From: an uncultured Pelagibacteraceae bacterium | GTDB taxonomy: Bacteria > Pseudomonadota > Alphaproteobacteria > Pelagibacterales > Pelagibacteraceae | Reading direction: 5' to 3' | Assembly: GCA_902609685.1 (NCBI GenBank) | Contig: CACLSR010000002.1 | Coordinates: forward strand, 186,001 to 250,000 | DNA: 64,000 bases | Part shown: positions 17,859-27,878 of the stretch, one piece after another | Layout of the letters: the number at the start of each line of letters is the position of its first letter | Numbering within the stretch: the first letter of the stretch is position 1 | Program-made: the position numbers and the translations under genes | Notes under the pieces: model-generated | The model's database searches: none | The model's input: only the letters and a program-made list of their open reading frames with translations | Told to the model about the DNA's origin: nothing

Positions 17859-18671
17859 ATGAAAAAAATTTTATTTATATTTTCAAGTATTTTTATCTCT
17901 CAAAATGCTTTTGCAAACCAACCTGTTGATTGGCAATTAGGTTTCCAAAAAGCGGCATCAGAATCGATGAGAGACATTGTAGCCTTTCACGATAATTTAT
18001 TATTACCGATTATAATAGCGATAAGTGTATTTGTTTTATTTTTAATGCTTTATGCTTGTGTAAGATTTAGAGCTTCAGCCAATCCTAATCCTTCAAAGAG
18101 AACACACAATGTAACTGTTGAAGTTTTATGGACATTAATTCCTTGCTTAATTTTAATTGTTATGGCGGTTCCATCATTTAAGATTTTATATAAGCAAGAT
18201 ACAATTCCAAAAGCAGATCTAACAATTAAAGCGATAGGCTATCAATGGTATTGGGGTTATGAATATCCAGACGAAAATTTAGAATTTGACTCATACATGA
18301 TTGAGGAAAAAGATTTAAAAGCAAATCAACCAAGATTGTTAGCTGTTGATAATGAAGTTGTTGTTCCAGTTGGCAAAGTAGTTAAAGTTTTAATAACAGC
18401 AAATGATGTTTTACATGCATGGGCTCTACCTTCTTTTGGGGTAAAAAGGGATGCGGTGCCTGGAAGAATTAATGAAACGTGGTTTAAGGCTGAAAAAGTT
18501 GGAACTTATTATGGTCAATGTTCAGAACTTTGTGGTATAAAACATGCTTTTATGCCGATTGCAGTTAAAGTGGTTAGCGAAGATGAATATCAAGAATGGT
18601 TATCTGAGGCACGCGTGAAATTTGCAAAAGAAGAAATAGAAAATGAAAAATTTAAATTAGCGAGTAAATAA
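17859..18671 (+). CDS. coxB: Cytochrome c oxidase subunit II
   Basis: Accepts electrons from cytochrome c through its CuA centre and passes them to subunit I. It has a cleavable signal peptide (about residues 1-19, ending AFA), two transmembrane segments (about 45-65 and 85-110), the aromatic YQWYWGYEY electron-entry motif, and the CuA site C221-x3-C225 with H229 in CSELCGIKHAFM, plus an upstream His in VLHAWALPSFG. 270 aa is normal for an aa3-type oxidase. It is first in the cox operon. The 60-bp leader (17799-17858) contains TTTACA and TATATA-like elements, but no promoter is assigned with confidence. Confidence 0.97.
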   Translation: MKKILFIFSSIFISQNAFANQPVDWQLGFQKAASESMRDIVAFHDNLLLPIIIAISVFVLFLMLYACVRFRASANPNPSKRTHNVTVEVLWTLIPCLILIVMAVPSFKILYKQDTIPKADLTIKAIGYQWYWGYEYPDENLEFDSYMIEEKDLKANQPRLLAVDNEVVVPVGKVVKVLITANDVLHAWALPSFGVKRDAVPGRINETWFKAEKVGTYYGQCSELCGIKHAFMPIAVKVVSEDEYQEWLSEARVKFAKEEIENEKFKLASK

Positions 18672-20306
<1,635 letters not shown>

Positions 20307-20329
20307 TAAAATAAGAGCATTAAGAACCG

Positions 20330-21241
20330 ATGGATAATTCAAGGCTAAAAAAAAGAAGTTTAAGCCAAGAAGATTTATTTAATCTTTCAGAATTGTTTAA
20401 ATTGATGAAGCCAAGAGTTATGTCATTGGTAATTTTTACCTGTGCCGTAGGTTTATTAACAGCACCTAACATTGTTTCTACTAAAGATGCAATTATTGGA
20501 ATTCTTCTCGTTTCATTAGGTGCCGGAGCGGCAGGTGCTTTAAATATGTGGTATGAGTCCGATCTTGATGCTTTAATGACCAGAACCTGTTTAAGACCAA
20601 TCCCAACAGGGAAAGTCAATAGAAATCAAGCTTTGATATTTGGTGTTACATTATCAATAGTTTCAGTTGTGGCTTTAGATTATTTTACAAACAGAGTTTC
20701 TGCAGCAATATTATTATTAACAATATTGTTTTATGTATTTGTTTATACAATCTGGTTAAAAAGAAGAACCCCACAAAATATAGTTATTGGTGGGGCAGCT
20801 GGTGCTTTTCCACCAGTTATAGGATGGACTATTGCCACAGGCTCAATATCACTTGAACCATTAACATTTTTCTTGATTATATTTTTTTGGACACCTTCTC
20901 ATTTTTGGGCACTTAGTTTATACAAGTCCGATGATTACAAAAAAGCCAAAATACCTATGCTGCCACTAACCAATGGAATAGAAAGTACCAAAATCAATAT
21001 ATTCATTTATTCTTTACTGATGATACCAGTAATTATTTTTCCATATCTAATTAACTTTGTCGGCTTAACATTTTTAATTCCATCATTGCTATTAACTTTT
21101 TATTACAATTTTTTATGTTATGAATTGTTGGATTATAAAAAGAATAAATTTAATTCTAAGAAAGCAAAAGCTATCTTTGGATATTCAATATTGTATTTAT
21201 TCTTAGTTTTTGTTCTATTTTTGATTGATAAAATAATATGA
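20330..21241 (+). CDS. ctaB: Protoheme IX farnesyltransferase (heme O synthase)
   Basis: Adds a farnesyl group to protoheme IX, making heme O for the oxidase. It is a UbiA-superfamily membrane enzyme with about nine hydrophobic segments, the first Asp-rich loop NMWYESDLDALMTRT followed by RPIPTG, and a second region TPSHFWALSLYKSDDYKKAKIPMLP characterised by FWTPSHFWALS. 303 aa is standard. Its position between coxA and ctaG fits the alphaproteobacterial cox operon order. The stop overlaps the next small gene as ATGA. Confidence 0.96.
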   Translation: MDNSRLKKRSLSQEDLFNLSELFKLMKPRVMSLVIFTCAVGLLTAPNIVSTKDAIIGILLVSLGAGAAGALNMWYESDLDALMTRTCLRPIPTGKVNRNQALIFGVTLSIVSVVALDYFTNRVSAAILLLTILFYVFVYTIWLKRRTPQNIVIGGAAGAFPPVIGWTIATGSISLEPLTFFLIIFFWTPSHFWALSLYKSDDYKKAKIPMLPLTNGIESTKINIFIYSLLMIPVIIFPYLINFVGLTFLIPSLLLTFYYNFLCYELLDYKKNKFNSKKAKAIFGYSILYLFLVFVLFLIDKII

Positions 21242-21363
21242 TTACACCAGATAAAAAAACAAAAAGAAAAAATATTATTACAGCATTAGCTATTATTGCG
21301 TTTATGATTTTTCTTTTCTTTTTTACTTTATATAACACAGGGGTATTTGATAGGTCGATATGA
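21238..21363 (+). CDS. CoxF-like single-span microprotein of the cox operon
   Basis: A 41-residue frame runs from ATG at 21238, overlapping the ctaB stop as ATGA, to TGA at 21361-21363, which itself overlaps the ctaG ATG at 21360. It reads as a basic N-terminus (KKTKRKN), one transmembrane segment (about residues 13-31) and a short polar tail. Many alphaproteobacterial cox operons hold a small single-span CoxF protein at exactly this place. The double ATGA linkage strongly supports real translation. Its function is unproven; it presumably helps oxidase assembly. Confidence 0.8.
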   Translation: MITPDKKTKRKNIITALAIIAFMIFLFFFTLYNTGVFDRSI

Positions 21364-21893
21364 TAGAAAAAAAGAAATTAACACCATTAGTTCTAGCTGG
21401 GATTTTTGTTTTGATGTTAGGTTTATCATATGCATCAGTCCCTCTTTATGAAATTTTTTGTAGAGTTACTGGTTTTGGAGGAACTACTCAAGTAGCAGAC
21501 AAAGCTCCGAAAATTGTTTTAGATAAAGTAGTTAGTGTAAGATTTGATACCAATGTGAATAATTTACCATGGGATTTTAAAGCAAAATCGAATGTGATGG
21601 ATGTTAAAGTGGGTCAAGTAAACAAAATTGAGTTTGAGGTAACCAATAATAGCAATGAACCAACTGCTGGTGTAGCAAGTTTTAATGTTTCACCTTCAAG
21701 TTTTGGAAAATATTATAGTAAACTTGGTTGTTTTTGCTTTGAAAAACAAGAATTAAAAGCTGGTGAAACTGCTACCTATGTGATGACTTTTTATTTAGAC
21801 CCAGAAATGGTCAATGATGCAACAGTAAAAAATTTACAGGATGTAACTATGTCGTATACTTTTTTCTCGACAGATTACTATAAACAATCATAA
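21360..21893 (+). CDS. ctaG: Cytochrome c oxidase assembly protein CtaG (Cox11 type)
   Basis: Delivers copper to the CuB site of subunit I. It has one N-terminal transmembrane anchor (about residues 8-27), then SVPLYEIFCRVTGFGGT with C34, and the copper-binding CFCFEKQEL motif in the periplasmic Ig-like domain, followed by TYVMTFYLDPEM. 177 aa fits the Cox11 family. The start overlaps the coxF-like stop, so translation is probably coupled through ctaB-coxF-ctaG. Confidence 0.96.
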   Translation: MIEKKKLTPLVLAGIFVLMLGLSYASVPLYEIFCRVTGFGGTTQVADKAPKIVLDKVVSVRFDTNVNNLPWDFKAKSNVMDVKVGQVNKIEFEVTNNSNEPTAGVASFNVSPSSFGKYYSKLGCFCFEKQELKAGETATYVMTFYLDPEMVNDATVKNLQDVTMSYTFFSTDYYKQS

Positions 21894-21902
21894 TCCAAAA
21901 AA

Positions 21903-22691
21903 ATGTCAGCTGAAAAAAAACACGATTACCATTTAGTAGACCCAAGTCCTTGGCCTATCTATGTTTCCTTTTCATGTTTAGTTTTAGCTGTTGGAGCTGT
22001 TTACTACATGCATTATGAGGTTTCATGGGGAATGTATCTTGGATTTGCTTTATTAATTTATGGAGCATACATGTGGTTTAGAGATGTAGTTATTGAAGCT
22101 GAGCATCAAGGACATCATACACCTGTGGTTCAAATACATCATCGTTACGGAATGACTTTATTCATTGCCTCTGAGGTAATGTTTTTTGTTGCTTGGTTTT
22201 GGGCTTACTTTGATGTGAGTCTTTTTCCAAACGATTTCGTTGGAAATGTATGGCCGCCAAAAGATATAGAAACTTTTGATCCATGGGATATACCATTAAT
22301 AAATACATTGGTTCTTTTGTTATCTGGAACCACCGTAACTTGGTCTCATCATGCTCTCTTAGAGAATGATAGAAAAGGATTTATTCAAGGATTGGTTTTA
22401 ACAGTTATATTAGGAGTTTGTTTTACTGCCTTACAAGCTTACGAATATCATCATGCAACGTTTGCTTTTTCAGATCACATATATGGTTCAGTATTTTACA
22501 TGGCAACAGGATTTCACGGATTCCATGTTATTGTAGGTACAATTTTCTTGGCTGTATGTTTGTGGAGAGGAAAGCTAGGTCATTTTAACAAAGATCATCA
22601 CTTTGGTTTTGAGGCGGCAGCATGGTACTGGCACTTTGTTGACGTAGTTTGGCTATTCTTATTTGCTGCGATCTATATTTGGGGAAGCTAA
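21903..22691 (+). CDS. coxC: Cytochrome c oxidase subunit III
   Basis: A seven-helix membrane subunit that stabilises the oxidase. Characteristic stretches are HDYHLVDPSPWPIY at the N-terminus, VIEAEHQGHHTPVVQ, SEVMFFVAWFWAYF with the conserved Glu in the membrane, TTVTWSHHALLEN, and the C-terminal HFGFEAAAWYWHFVDVVWL. 262 aa is normal. It lies 9 bp after ctaG, and its TAA is in frame with and four codons ahead of the next gene's TTG start. Confidence 0.98.
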   Translation: MSAEKKHDYHLVDPSPWPIYVSFSCLVLAVGAVYYMHYEVSWGMYLGFALLIYGAYMWFRDVVIEAEHQGHHTPVVQIHHRYGMTLFIASEVMFFVAWFWAYFDVSLFPNDFVGNVWPPKDIETFDPWDIPLINTLVLLLSGTTVTWSHHALLENDRKGFIQGLVLTVILGVCFTALQAYEYHHATFAFSDHIYGSVFYMATGFHGFHVIVGTIFLAVCLWRGKLGHFNKDHHFGFEAAAWYWHFVDVVWLFLFAAIYIWGS

Positions 22692-22700
22692 TTTTGGACC

Positions 22701-23354
22701 TTGAAACATAAATTTTTATTTTCAGTTTTTATCATATTTTTTATATTTGTTTTTATTGCTTTAGGCACTTGGCAGATAATTCGCTTAAATTGGAAAAACA
22801 ATCTCATTTTAGAAATTGAAAACTCATTGAAAAATCCTCCAGTCCAGCTTTCACAATCTAACCAACAAAATTATCTCAAAATCAAAACATCTGGTCGTGT
22901 AGATTTTGAAAAACAAATTTACTTATATAATTTAAATGATTCTGGAACACCTGGGTTTGAAGTTTTAAATCCTATTCTAATAGATGGTGAAAATTATTTA
23001 CTCAATAGAGGATGGATACCATTTGAAAAAAAAAATACTCCAGAGATAAATATATTGGATCAAAATAATATAGAAGGAACTCTTAAAACCCAGGGAAGAA
23101 AAAATATATTTAAACCAGATAATGATATTAAAGAAAATTACTGGTTTAGTTTGAATAGAGAAGATATCTCAAAATTTACTGGCAAAGAATTTTCTAAGTA
23201 CATAATATATTTAGACGGAAATTATCAGTTTCCTAGACCAAAAAAAATTACTGCTAATATTTCTAACAATCATAAAAAATATGCAATGACATGGTTTTCA
23301 TTAGCGATTTCAATTTTTTTGCTATATCTATATTTTAGAAAAAAGAATTATTAA
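22701..23354 (+). CDS. SURF1 family cytochrome oxidase biogenesis protein
   Basis: Assists heme a insertion into subunit I. It has two transmembrane segments, one at each end (about residues 6-23 and 193-212), with a periplasmic domain between. Motifs are LGTWQIIRLNWKN near residue 21, a GTPGFEVLNPI segment and LLNRGWIPFEKK. 217 aa is typical of bacterial SURF1. The start must be TTG at 22701: the same frame is closed by the coxC stop at 22689-22691, and no ATG or GTG lies between. A TTG start may hold expression of this assembly factor low. Confidence 0.9.
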   Translation: MKHKFLFSVFIIFFIFVFIALGTWQIIRLNWKNNLILEIENSLKNPPVQLSQSNQQNYLKIKTSGRVDFEKQIYLYNLNDSGTPGFEVLNPILIDGENYLLNRGWIPFEKKNTPEINILDQNNIEGTLKTQGRKNIFKPDNDIKENYWFSLNREDISKFTGKEFSKYIIYLDGNYQFPRPKKITANISNNHKKYAMTWFSLAISIFLLYLYFRKKNY

Positions 23355-24728
23355 ATGAATTATATTAGTACAAGAAATAATCAGAAAAACTTTACTTTTA
23401 AAGATGTTTTCCTCAAAGGTTTGGCAGATGACGGGGGACTATTTGTTCCAAAATCAATTAAACCCTTTAAAAAGGAGGAATTAGATAATTTAAAAAATCT
23501 TAGTTACAATGATTTAGCAGCTGAAATAATTTACCCATTTATAGGAGATTTCATGTCTAAAGATGATCTAATCTCTTTGATTTCAAAATCATATTCAAAT
23601 TTCAGATCCGACGATGTTGTTAAAATATCAGATTTAGGAGACTTAAAAGTATTAGAATTGTTTCATGGACCTACACTTGCATTTAAAGATATAGCAATGC
23701 AACTAATAGGTAATTTTTATCAATATCATTTAGGTCGTGATCAAAAAAAAATTAATATAATTGTTGCAACTTCAGGCGATACGGGTGCAGCTGCCATAGA
23801 CGCTTTAAAGGGAAAAAATAATTTAAATGTTTTTGTATTACACCCCAACAATAAAATTTCACCAGTACAAAGAAGACTAATGACAATACATGAGGAGAGT
23901 AATGTATTTAACATTGCGGTGGAGGGTAATTTTGACGATTGCCAAAATTTAGTAAAAGCAATGTTTAATGACGAAAAATTTTCTAAAGTAATTAATATGT
24001 CAGGTGTAAATTCAATTAATTGGGCAAGAATTATTGCGCAATCCGTGTATTATTTTTACGCTTTCTTTAAAGTTGGAAATGGTCAACCTTTGTCCTTTTC
24101 TGTTCCAACAGGAAACTTTGGTGATATTTACGCCGGCTATTTAGCCAAAAAACTAGGTCTTCCAATTGATAAACTAATTGTAGCTACAAATAAAAATGAC
24201 ATACTGCACAGAGCGATATCTGGTGGTGATTATAGTCAAAAGAAAGTTGAGGAAACAAATACACCAAGTATGGATATACAAATTGCAAGTAATTTTGAAA
24301 GGCTTTTATACGACGTCAAAGATTGTAACTCAGAAATTACAAAGGATGTAATGGCTGAAATAAAAAATAATACTTATAAAATTGACAAAAATGACTTAGA
24401 TAAAATTAAAAAAAATTTCATATCTGAAATGCTCGATGAAAACGAAACTGTTGAAATGATAAAAACTGTCAATGATGAGCATCAGATGATAGTTGACCCG
24501 CATACTGCAGTAGGTATTGGTGCAGTGCGAAAACTAGGATTGGAAAAAAATTGTATTGTATTATCAACTGCACACCCATGCAAATTTCCAAAAGCAATAG
24601 AAGATGCAATTTCAAAAACTGAAAATTTACCAGAAAGTCTCAAGTATGTTAATGACAGAAAAGAAAAGTTTGAACTTCTGTCAAATGATATTGAAAAAGT
24701 TAAAAAATATGTAATGAATTCGATATGA
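23355..24728 (+). CDS. thrC: Threonine synthase
   Basis: Converts O-phosphohomoserine to threonine with PLP. The N-terminus MNYISTRN and ADDGGLFVP are typical. PLP Lys lies in GPTLAFKDIAMQL, the phosphate-binding loop is ATSGDTGAAAI, and the C-terminal part has DPHTAVGIGA and LSTAHPCKFP. 457 aa matches the proteobacterial long form. It is joined to the cox genes (its ATG directly follows the surf1 stop) and overlaps the peroxiredoxin gene by 4 bp. The partner homoserine kinase thrB is at 29.5 kb. Confidence 0.96.
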   Translation: MNYISTRNNQKNFTFKDVFLKGLADDGGLFVPKSIKPFKKEELDNLKNLSYNDLAAEIIYPFIGDFMSKDDLISLISKSYSNFRSDDVVKISDLGDLKVLELFHGPTLAFKDIAMQLIGNFYQYHLGRDQKKINIIVATSGDTGAAAIDALKGKNNLNVFVLHPNNKISPVQRRLMTIHEESNVFNIAVEGNFDDCQNLVKAMFNDEKFSKVINMSGVNSINWARIIAQSVYYFYAFFKVGNGQPLSFSVPTGNFGDIYAGYLAKKLGLPIDKLIVATNKNDILHRAISGGDYSQKKVEETNTPSMDIQIASNFERLLYDVKDCNSEITKDVMAEIKNNTYKIDKNDLDKIKKNFISEMLDENETVEMIKTVNDEHQMIVDPHTAVGIGAVRKLGLEKNCIVLSTAHPCKFPKAIEDAISKTENLPESLKYVNDRKEKFELLSNDIEKVKKYVMNSI

Positions 24729-25213
24729 AACTTAAAATAAAAGATCGACTACCAGATACAGAAATTTTCCAACTTATTGATGGAGAGCCTCAAAAAAGTA
24801 AATTAAGAGAAACTATTGGCAATGGTAAGGTTGTTTTGTTTGGTTTACCTGGGGCATTTACATCAACTTGCTCCAAGCTTCACTTACCAGGTTTTGTAGC
24901 AAATGCAGATAAAATAAAAGCAAAAGGAATAGAAAATATATTTTGTTTATCAGTAAATGATCCTTATGTGATGAATGGTTGGGGAGAGATTAATAATACT
25001 GGAGATAAGATTAAAATGTTATCTGATCCATATTTATTATTCACGAAAGCAATTGGAGCAGAAGTTGATCGGAATGCAAAAGGAATGGGAATTAGATCAA
25101 ATCGTTATTTAATGGTAATTGAAAATTTTATAATTGTTAATGTTCATGTTGAAAAAGAAACTAAGGAATGTGGCTTAACCTCAGCAGAAAATTTATTAAA
25201 TAATCTAATCTAG
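24725..25213 (+). CDS. Peroxiredoxin, Prx5-like
   Basis: A thiol peroxidase reducing H2O2 or alkyl hydroperoxides. The peroxidatic Cys lies in LPGAFTSTCSKLHLPGF, matching the Prx5 PGAFTPTCS pattern with Ser for Pro; FCLSVNDPYVMNGWG and the Arg region GIRSNRYLMVIE are also conserved. 162 aa is typical. It is the last gene of the cox-thrC run (ATGA overlap with thrC); a protective role near the respiratory chain is plausible. A direct repeat starts 4 bp after its stop. Confidence 0.92.
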   Translation: MKLKIKDRLPDTEIFQLIDGEPQKSKLRETIGNGKVVLFGLPGAFTSTCSKLHLPGFVANADKIKAKGIENIFCLSVNDPYVMNGWGEINNTGDKIKMLSDPYLLFTKAIGAEVDRNAKGMGIRSNRYLMVIENFIIVNVHVEKETKECGLTSAENLLNNLI

Positions 25214-25217
25214 GTAA

Positions 25218-25239
25218 GGCATTTCTGTTGCTAGGTGCC
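25218..25239 (+). repeat. Direct repeat, left copy bounding the glycan island
   Basis: A 22-bp element that begins 4 bp after the peroxiredoxin stop. It shares the core TCTGTTGCTA and the ends GGC and GTGCC with the copy at 29055-29075 in the same orientation. The ends can pair (GGCAT with GTGCC, including one G-U pair), so it could also fold as a small hairpin in RNA. Confidence 0.6.
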
Positions 25240-25273
25240 CCGAATTTTGTACCATTATTTCTTATATAAGATT

Positions 25274-26494
25274 TTAATCATAAGACTTAAAATATAAAGC
25301 TTTATTCGTAGGCGCCTGAATAGCAGCATCTATTTTCTTGGTAGAAAAGTCTCTGCCATTGCAATAGTTACACGCTGTTAAATATTCTTTCTCATAAACT
25401 AGTTTTTGTATTTGCATTTTAAGATCTTTTAAATCAATTGAACTGTCATAAAGATTTACTATATCAGTATCATCAATTGGTACAGCTTTTAGGTTACTTG
25501 CATTTGCTGAAAATGGGCATCTATATAAATTACCATGGAGCAAGCTTATGATGTCACTGTTACAACAAAAATTAAAAAGGTTTTTTAATTCATCCTCACT
25601 TCTTTTTTGAAAAGGTAAAATTCTACCTGAGTCAGTCCAAGTTTTCATTTTAGCTAAATTATATTTAATATTATTCTTATCTAATAATCTTACCAATTCA
25701 TCTGCTTTTCGCTTTGATTTATCTAGTAGAACATAATCAGAAATATCAAGAATTACTTTTGGATTTTTTAAACATTCAAAATTTTCTCCCTTAGGTATAA
25801 ATTTCACATTGGTATAAATTGCTATTGTTTCAACTTTATAATTAGATAAAAAATTTACTATTTTATACATTTCTTTATTCATAAAAGGATCTCCACCAAT
25901 TACCCTGAACTCATATAGTTGATCGACACAAGACATAAATCTATCAATTGATCTAAACAATATATCGATATTTGAATTTTTAGTTTTTGAATAATATTGC
26001 ATAAGGTTTGAGCAATCTTTACATCTTAGTGAACAATGTTCTGTTACCTGAATATCTAGAGATTTGATATAAAGTTTTCCCTCATTTTTAAAAACTTCTC
26101 TTTTAACCATAGCGTTGTAAAATGAAACCCAACGCTCAACTTTTAAAGCACTTACAGATAAATTAGACTTGGAAAAATCAGTACTATTTAATAGCAGTTC
26201 ACAATCTAGAATATTTTTAAAACCTGAGTTATTAAGTTCTTTTTTTAGAAAAACGTAGTAATTATTTGTAATAAAGATATTTGTATCTTTATCTAAATTT
26301 TTTAATTCTGAAGGTGAGAGTATTTTTAAACCCTCAAAAGTATCACCCGATCTAGCTGTATTAGAATCGCAAAAAAAATCAACTTTGATTTTATGTTGTT
26401 TAAAAGAAAAAAGACAAATTTCACCCACCACCCCAGCACCGTAAAGTACTATTGGCTTGTTTTTTTTTATTTTTGATAAAAATTCAGAAATCAT
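25274..26494 (-). CDS. Radical SAM protein with N-terminal Rossmann-like sugar-nucleotide domain
   Basis: A two-part protein of 406 aa. Residues about 1-110 form a Rossmann-type segment with VLYGAGVVGEI near residue 16 and FFCDSN, like the accessory domains found next to glycan-modifying enzymes. Residues about 145 on carry the radical SAM cluster motif C-x3-C-x2-C in EHCSLRCKDCSNLM, and RVIGGDPFMNKEM (a GGEP-like motif). A C-terminal Cys set, LYRCPFS and CNYCNGRD, suggests an extra SPASM-like iron-sulfur site. The substrate is unknown; the neighbours (glycosyltransferase, sugar methyltransferase) point to surface glycan or peptide modification. It is last in the three-gene island. Confidence 0.8.
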   Translation of the reverse strand: MISEFLSKIKKNKPIVLYGAGVVGEICLFSFKQHKIKVDFFCDSNTARSGDTFEGLKILSPSELKNLDKDTNIFITNNYYVFLKKELNNSGFKNILDCELLLNSTDFSKSNLSVSALKVERWVSFYNAMVKREVFKNEGKLYIKSLDIQVTEHCSLRCKDCSNLMQYYSKTKNSNIDILFRSIDRFMSCVDQLYEFRVIGGDPFMNKEMYKIVNFLSNYKVETIAIYTNVKFIPKGENFECLKNPKVILDISDYVLLDKSKRKADELVRLLDKNNIKYNLAKMKTWTDSGRILPFQKRSEDELKNLFNFCCNSDIISLLHGNLYRCPFSANASNLKAVPIDDTDIVNLYDSSIDLKDLKMQIQKLVYEKEYLTACNYCNGRDFSTKKIDAAIQAPTNKALYFKSYD

Positions 26495-26509
26495 AAATAC
26501 TATATCATT

Positions 26510-27727
26510 TCATATATTATTAATTTTGACAATCATACGTTTATTAAGCCTTGAATTAGCAAGATTTGAAGTGATAGCCCTCGATATTTTATTATTCATA
26601 TGACATATAAGAATTTTATAATCTTTAAAAATTTTATAATTTTTAGATAAATAAGTTTGTTTTTTAATCGTAAAATTATTAATCTTTAAATTGTGATAGT
26701 GTGGATTGTTGTCAATAATTATTTTAATCTCTTGATTAATATTTCTTAGTTTTAAAGAAATAGCTCTACCAAATCTTCCGGCACAAAATATAATAAACTT
26801 ATTTAAAGAGTTTACTTTCATTAAGTCAATTTTGTTTTGAACCTCTAGGTTTTTAGAGAAGATATGACTTAAAAAAGGATAATTTTTCTTATATTTAAGT
26901 ATTCTATTTTTTTTTAATGAAAATAAGTCGACATAAATTATTTTTTTAATATTAGCTATCATCTTCTCTATTGTTTTGTTTTTAAATTTTTTATTAATTT
27001 TTATTAAATAAAAGTAAGTTTTAAATGCATTAGTCACGCTTTTGGAAGAAGTTTTTTTCCCCTCAGAAAAGAAGTTTGTTAATCTATAGGAATATACAAA
27101 CTTATTTATAAGTAAATATTTTGGTTTTTTTGAAATTACTGTAGCTATAAAAACCCAATCTTCAAACTGAAAAAGATTTTTAAAAAAAATTTTGTTTTTT
27201 ATAAGAAATTTTCTTTTTACAATCATCTTCCACACGTTCCAGGAAGAAAAATTATTATTTATTTTCATCAAAGAATCACTAAATGAATTGGTAGATTTAT
27301 CTATTAAGTTTTTATTATATACTTTATTTAATTTCCTTTTGTTTATTTCACTATAAAATAAAAAAATATCTTTTGATTGATTTTTTAAAATTATTTCATA
27401 AACTTTTCTAAAAGCATTTATTTGAATAAAATCGTCAGCATCTACAAAAAAAATATATTCACCTTTAGATTTTTTAATACCCAAATTCCTTGCTAAAGAA
27501 ACTCCACAATTTTTTTTTGTTTTGAAAATTTTTAAATTAGTATTTTTTTTTTTCCATTTATTTAAAATTTTTAAGGAATTATCAGATGAATAATCGTTGA
27601 TGGCTAATACTTCAAATTGCTGATCAAATTTATAATACTTACTCAACTTATAAATTGAGTCTAAACATGAGTTTAAATATTTTTCTTTATTATACACTGG
27701 TATTATAAAAGAAATTTTTATAGACAT
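26510..27727 (-). CDS. Family 2 glycosyltransferase with C-terminal Rossmann-like domain
   Basis: Predicted inverting GT-A transferase acting on a surface polysaccharide or glycolipid. The N-terminal domain has ISFIIPVYNKEKYL, NDYSSDNSL and the metal-binding DADDF motif within YIFFVDADDF. The C-terminal part shows FIIFCAGRFGRAISL and a following IIDNNPHY, a Rossmann segment resembling the N-terminus of the adjacent radical SAM protein. An upstream in-frame TTG (27793) would add 22 residues with no family match, so the ATG at 27727 is preferred, giving 405 aa. The 150-bp gap upstream holds an element similar to that before the methyltransferase gene. Confidence 0.87.
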   Translation of the reverse strand: MSIKISFIIPVYNKEKYLNSCLDSIYKLSKYYKFDQQFEVLAINDYSSDNSLKILNKWKKKNTNLKIFKTKKNCGVSLARNLGIKKSKGEYIFFVDADDFIQINAFRKVYEIILKNQSKDIFLFYSEINKRKLNKVYNKNLIDKSTNSFSDSLMKINNNFSSWNVWKMIVKRKFLIKNKIFFKNLFQFEDWVFIATVISKKPKYLLINKFVYSYRLTNFFSEGKKTSSKSVTNAFKTYFYLIKINKKFKNKTIEKMIANIKKIIYVDLFSLKKNRILKYKKNYPFLSHIFSKNLEVQNKIDLMKVNSLNKFIIFCAGRFGRAISLKLRNINQEIKIIIDNNPHYHNLKINNFTIKKQTYLSKNYKIFKDYKILICHMNNKISRAITSNLANSRLNKRMIVKINNI

Positions 27728-27878
27728 TTTGTATTCAAATGTTGCAAACCTATTAATTTTTGTTTTATAACATGAGGGGTACTCTTTTGCCAAATGACTC
27801 GGTCTATTTGTTCCTAGTTTTTACACACTAAAATAAAAAAACCAATACATTTTAATATAAAACATAGTGTCATTGTTG

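Noticed and set aside
25218-25239. Repeat as an intrinsic terminator of the cox-thrC-prx operon
   Set aside because: The stem is only about 5 bp and no T-run follows, so a standard terminator is not supported; the direct-repeat view explains both copies better.
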